Part shown: positions 59,801-64,000 of the stretch, one piece after another
Layout of the letters: each line of letters begins with the position of its first letter
How positions within the stretch are numbered: the stretch's first letter is position 1
Source: Acanthaster planci
Lineage: Eukaryota > Echinodermata > Asteroidea > Valvatida > Acanthasteridae
Length of the DNA: 64,000 bases
Reading direction: 5' to 3'
Assembly (NCBI RefSeq): GCF_001949145.1
Contig: NW_019091436.1
Location: forward strand, 328,485 to 392,484
Position numbers and translations under genes: made by a program
Notes under the pieces: model-generated
Told to the model about the DNA's origin: nothing
The model's input: the letters and a program-made list of their open reading frames with translations, nothing else
Database searches by the model: none

Positions 59801-62495
59801 ATTGTGGGTATGTGATGTAAAAGTGAAACATCCAAGTACCACAGTTGGCCTCCTTGATGGTACCAATGCATAAATCTACACATGCACACGATCCAGTCAT
59901 TCATCACAAAACCAGGAATGATTATCTTCCCAGTAGTCGCGCCACAGTCCTACCAGCATGTCTGATCTTAATACAATAATAGTGTTTGCAGAAGCAGTCC
60001 GAAGGAGGAAAAATGAAAAGAAAAAGGGAAAAGCCGATGGCTACATGTGGGCCGGAATCCAATTGATTGTGCAAGAAGGAAAAACTGATAGAGAGATAGA
60101 GATAACTGGTGTGACTGTGATGGCACAGCGCATGATCCCAGGAGCCCTGCAGGAAGTAGGACCCCTTGCCTGGCTTATCTGCAAACTGATATCCAAACTG
60201 AAGCATTAAATGCCTGACTCCAAAGAGCCATCTGACATACGTTTTCAGTTGAAGTCTACACGTACATATGTACATGTACACTTACAGTAGAGTGTGAGTG
60301 AGTGCTCATATGCATTGTTATCCACGATTCTCAATTTCACGGGTGTTGCCGTAGAAAAACTTAAGATAAAAATTATACATGTACTTGTCAGGCATTTTAG
60401 ATTCCACAGCTCTCCTAATTTCGAAGTTGCTTGGCATTGCTGTGGTTTAAATATGTAAGCTGTACATGTACATGTAGCCTGGTATATGTAGCTTGGGCTT
60501 AATGGATGGTCCATAATTGGCAGTACAACAAAATTACCAGAGAAAATAAAGTATGTTTACATAAGTGTAAGCATAAGTCAAGCATAGATGCACCTTCTCC
60601 TAAAAGACTACTCAAAATGTTTCTGTTTCCAGTTAAGGGTAGAACTTTCACTACTAATTTCTGATAACCATGTTATGAGCTTTGCTCCTTTATTCCTGTA
60701 AACTCTTTAAACATGTTAAACCATACCGGTAGGTTAAACATCCTCTCTGTGTTGGAAGACGAGCTTGTACTCCAGGCAGCTACAACAGCAAAACAAATTC
60801 AACATCACAAAGACATTGTCAGTGACATTTGAACTTTTACAAATTTGTGATATAAATACAAAGTACAGTACATTTGATTTGACATCACAATTTCCCATTT
60901 TTGCCAAGTACCATAAACTGTCCTTTACATGACTTCAATTAGTCCCGCCTATTCCTACTCTGGTACATGTACAAGGACATGTACTAGACAAGTGCATTGC
61001 TTTTTCCCTGTAGGCTGTGGAGCTCTTTAATGTATGAGCCCACTTGTACTGATTGGAACACTAAGCATATTAGTTGACAGTACAAGAAGAAGAGAACAGC
61101 TGCATCTTTAGCCCATTGATTACACAGCTCACCAATGTTATCTGACTGATTCCCTCCTTGTCATTGATAGAATGGAATTACATGTACATACATTTGTATC
61201 TTGTGTGAGGGGCATTGGCTCAAATTCTTTTGAAGATAATAAGATTGTTTTCTTTGTTTTTTTCACCCACCCCTTCAAAATTAATCTACACTGAACACAG
61301 GTACATATGTGATGTATGTACATTCCTACATGTAGGCCTACGTGTACGTTTATAGAAAAAACTCCATGTAAATATGTATAATCCCATATTTTTCAATATG
61401 TGCAGTAAATATTGGTATTACTGTTTTTTAAAATTCAGGCTTAGTTGAGGCAGTGCCATTTTGTTTAGATTGTTGTCCAGTGTACCATATGCACATGTCC
61501 AAACATGTACATGTATGATTCCAACATGTTTGTATGTACATAATATTTTATAGGGCCACATTTACATGTATTTTGAAACTAAAAACCATAGCACCAGATT
61601 TTTAGGGTGTATCTAAATGTACATGTTCATATTTACAAGTCATATTGAGTTTGCTGTACTTTAGTGTACAGTATACACATGTACATTTGTTGCTTTTTAT
61701 GTGGTATCAATTAATGAAGTCAGTGTACTGCTACACTGCTTTTGCTTCAGTTAGTGATTCATGAAACATGACAAACTTGAGTTTGATAAAAATCAGCTAG
61801 CTTTGGAGTTGAGTAAAAATTCAGTTTACACAGTGTGGTAGAAAATGATAGCAGAATTTCCTGTCCAAGCCTCCACTCTACAAGTAGCATTCATGCTGGT
61901 GTGTTTTTCTTCGTCTCTTATCAAGGTTATACACCCACCAAGTATTGCCAAGGAACATGAATTCAGGAACAAGGAACATGAAACAAGATAAACTTGCCTG
62001 ATAGCTTCCTGAATTTTATTTTTCAAAATGGCCTGGCAGTGCACTTTCCTTTGTTTGTGTGTAGTGGATTGTGTAAGCACAGGAACCATATCTTCAACCC
62101 TACCCATTCTGACCCCAAGTCAAAGTGGTACCGGTACATTACAGACTGAATGGACAATCGTTGGTTTCTTCGGGCACAGAATGTCAAGTAAATCCAGGTG
62201 TCAAAACAAAAAACAGGAACCACTTTGTGCATAAAATTTCTCCATGGATCACCTTGACTCTCCACCTTGTCCCCAGGGTTTACTTCATTTTCCAAATTTG
62301 TTCCAATATATAGGTTAAAACTCTGGATGGCAAACTTTTCTTGTATGTCCTGCTTCCACAGAAAAATAGGAAAGATTTTATTTGTCTTGTGTAAGCCCTA
62401 TCCTAACATTACTACATCCAGTGCACGTGAATTATGAACCTATTAACACTTGCTGTGAATCTTTGTCGGGTCCACCTGGTAACTGCCCAGGTCAT
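44900..62495. other. Gene-poor region dense in TACATGTA palindromes
   Basis: I find no exon with both good splice sites and a recognisable product in 17.6 kb. The main feature is the repeated word TACATGTA and its chains (GTACATGTACATGTAC), in dozens of places, with the densest cluster at 49090-49290 and others near 50580, 50810, 51700, 52660-52830 and 56630-56700. TACCGGTA-like palindromes are also scattered (46757, 47380, 51880, 53740, 56680, 59030, 60724, 62128). Bases 48855-48925 resemble 38800-38865, so interspersed repeats continue here. A plus frame at 59958-60209 (83 codons) is the best isolated one but lacks support. Confidence 0.6.
57120..57245 (+). repeat. Second copy of the TTCAGCTTTT-rich repeat
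   Basis: It matches the order of words in 26610-26790 (GTACAAAA-TATGGGA, TTTTTA, TTCAGCTT, CTCACCC near the end). It is an old interspersed copy with no coding capacity. Confidence 0.5.
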
Positions 62496-62952
62496 AGGGC
62501 TGTGCCGAATATCCAATTGATTATCGAATATTTGAATATTTTCTGAATTTGAATATTCAAATGCAAAATTCATGGAAAGGAAGGGAAAATTTTCTTTTGT
62601 TTTAAATGAGAAAAATTTTATTATGGAGGCTTGTTTCAAATGAAAAGTGACAAATCTTACAGTGATTCAAAATGTACGTGTGTAAATTATTAAAAACCTT
62701 AAAGGATTAGAGGTTTCAACAGGGCAAGAAATACTGTCCGTCCCTTAAATCTAAATCATGGCTGGAGATATTCCTAGATGTGAGAAGCTATTGTATTGAT
62801 TACAATGTACAATTTTGTGCGTTATTGCGACTGATTTTATATATGGTTTGTTCATCAACAATCTGCTTGTTAGTATGACCGAATATTCAGATATTCGATC
62901 AACTTGAAAATCGAATATTCGAATAGTGAATTATTTGAATTGACTCAGCCCT
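62496..62952. mobile_element. 457-bp MITE with AGGGCTG ends and flanking direct repeat
   Basis: The left end AGGGCTGTGCCGAATAT and the complement of the right end AGGGCTGAGTCAATTCAAAT match at the tip, and ATTCGAATATTCGA-type palindromes fill both subterminal parts. The element is flanked by CCCAGGTCAT on the left and CCCAGGTTAT on the right, a near-perfect direct repeat that looks like a target-site duplication. The tip sequence is reminiscent of hAT-type elements. The interior has no transposase frame. Confidence 0.8.
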
Positions 62953-63557
62953 CCCAGGTTATTTTCCCATTTTGTTCATGTTATTATGAAATGTAAACTG
63001 GAAATTGGCTGGATAAGATTGGAACATTTTAAGATGTTATGAATGATGTTTTGGGATTTGTACATGTAACACCATGTTATCATGATAAAGGTCAACAGTA
63101 GAAAACGGGGAACAGCTCTGCATGTACGGCACATGTACTTGTCTTGATTCCAAGTGAAAGAAAACGTACTGTACATGTAAATACAGCAGTTTACATGTAC
63201 ATTACAAGCAACAAGAGCAATTGACAGTTGTTTTCCTGATTTATTGAGTCCGTGTCTTGCCCTTGTGAGAGTCAGCATGATCATTTTGTAAACAGTATGC
63301 TCTCGATATTTATGAGAAATTATTAAAGTAACACCTGGCAAATTTCTTGGCATGCGAGTAATCCCAGTGCCCATAGTGCACATTACTGCAACACAGGAAG
63401 GTGAACCTTTTGATGAATACTTGTCCAAATGATTGTCATGTTGTACAGTTGCAGTATGCCCGCTATTTCTCTTGGCATTTTGATAACCCTGCACTGTCCA
63501 AACGGTTTTTTTTTTACTGGGTCTTATCTGTGTGAAAGTTTGGCATTGTTGTGAGGG

Positions 63558-63577
63558 TTTTTTTTTTTTTTTTTTTT
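63558..63577. repeat. Poly-T run
   Basis: About 20 T in a row, with a shorter T-run near 63507. It may be the A-tail of a minus-strand retroposed copy, but no body is recognised next to it. Confidence 0.85.
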
Positions 63578-64000
63578 AGCCTGGGTCAGAAGTTTATAAC
63601 TTACATGTACAACCAGGCTGCATGCATGCTGCTCTTCCTGTGCTAAACTTTGAACTAAGTAAAGTCCCAAAATGATATATGCTACAGTTCATAAGGTTCC
63701 TTCAGTCTGGTGGATAAAACTTCATGAATCAGTACCCCTGGGACTGATTCAAATAATTCATCATAACTCAGATTATTTCCTCCTCATGAACTTCATGCAC
63801 TGGTACCACTTGAGCATTGTTTGTCCAATTTCTCAATCATCAATAAGCAACTCCTGGGTAGTTGATTGTTAAGAAGTTGAATTTTTATTTTAAACTACTG
63901 GTAATTAAGCACAATAGCAACTACTCGTAACTTGTGGCTTTTGATTTATTGCCCTGGAGTGGATGTCATGACGACGAAACAAATCAAGCAGGGCAGTTGT

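Noticed and set aside
59958-60209. 83-codon frame starting MSDLNTIIVFAEAV
   Set aside because: It has a plausible composition, but no known motif, no clear splice sites and no polyadenylation signal close by. Not enough for a gene call.

Overview
This window looks like nuclear DNA of a marine invertebrate animal. The genes have many small exons with GT-AG introns, the DNA is AT-rich, short palindromic words such as TACATGTA and TACCGGTA are frequent, there is a block of N from assembly, and a C-type lectin gene family sits beside the remains of many small transposons. An invertebrate deuterostome (echinoderm or amphioxus type) is my best guess. That is inference from style; nothing here fixes the species.

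Layout. (1) Bases 1-283 are a 48-bp minisatellite cut by the window edge. (2) Bases 1916-12307 (+) hold a 15-exon gene for a nucleostemin/GNL3L-type, circularly permuted nucleolar GTPase. The splice phases fit throughout except for one missing base in exon 14. Its introns carry a 530-bp inverted-repeat element, a foldback and a 34-bp minisatellite. (3) Bases 14978-15616 (+) hold an intronless orphan ORF of 212 codons with a CpG-rich upstream region and a polyadenylation signal. (4) Bases 19.2-25.6 kb and 35.9-37.7 kb hold a cluster of secreted C-type lectin genes: one apparently intact two-exon gene (23729-24382, -) and five broken or partial copies on both strands, one running out of a 672-base assembly gap. 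(5) Bases 28826-33819 (-) hold a four-exon MFS transporter of monocarboxylate-transporter (SLC16) type lying between the two halves of the lectin cluster. A 1.15-kb palindromic foldback array sits in its first intron. (6) Around 27.4-27.85 kb (+) there is an isolated array of liprin-beta-like coiled-coil exons, most or all dead. (7) From about 39 kb to the end I find no convincing coding exon. A CpG-rich block with a splice donor at 42.34-42.53 kb could be a first exon with a long intron. The rest is transposon remnants and an extreme density of TACATGTA-type palindromes.

The genes do not form one pathway. The GTPase and the transporter are ordinary conserved genes. The changing part is the lectin cluster, where paralogues differ in the sugar-binding tripeptide (EPN, QPS, QPN), one has lost both partners of a disulfide, and most carry stops or frameshifts. 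The most unusual structure is the palindromic array of GTCGAC-centred units at 31461-32609. All exon borders were read by eye from splice sites, phase and remembered family motifs; no alignment or database search was run.
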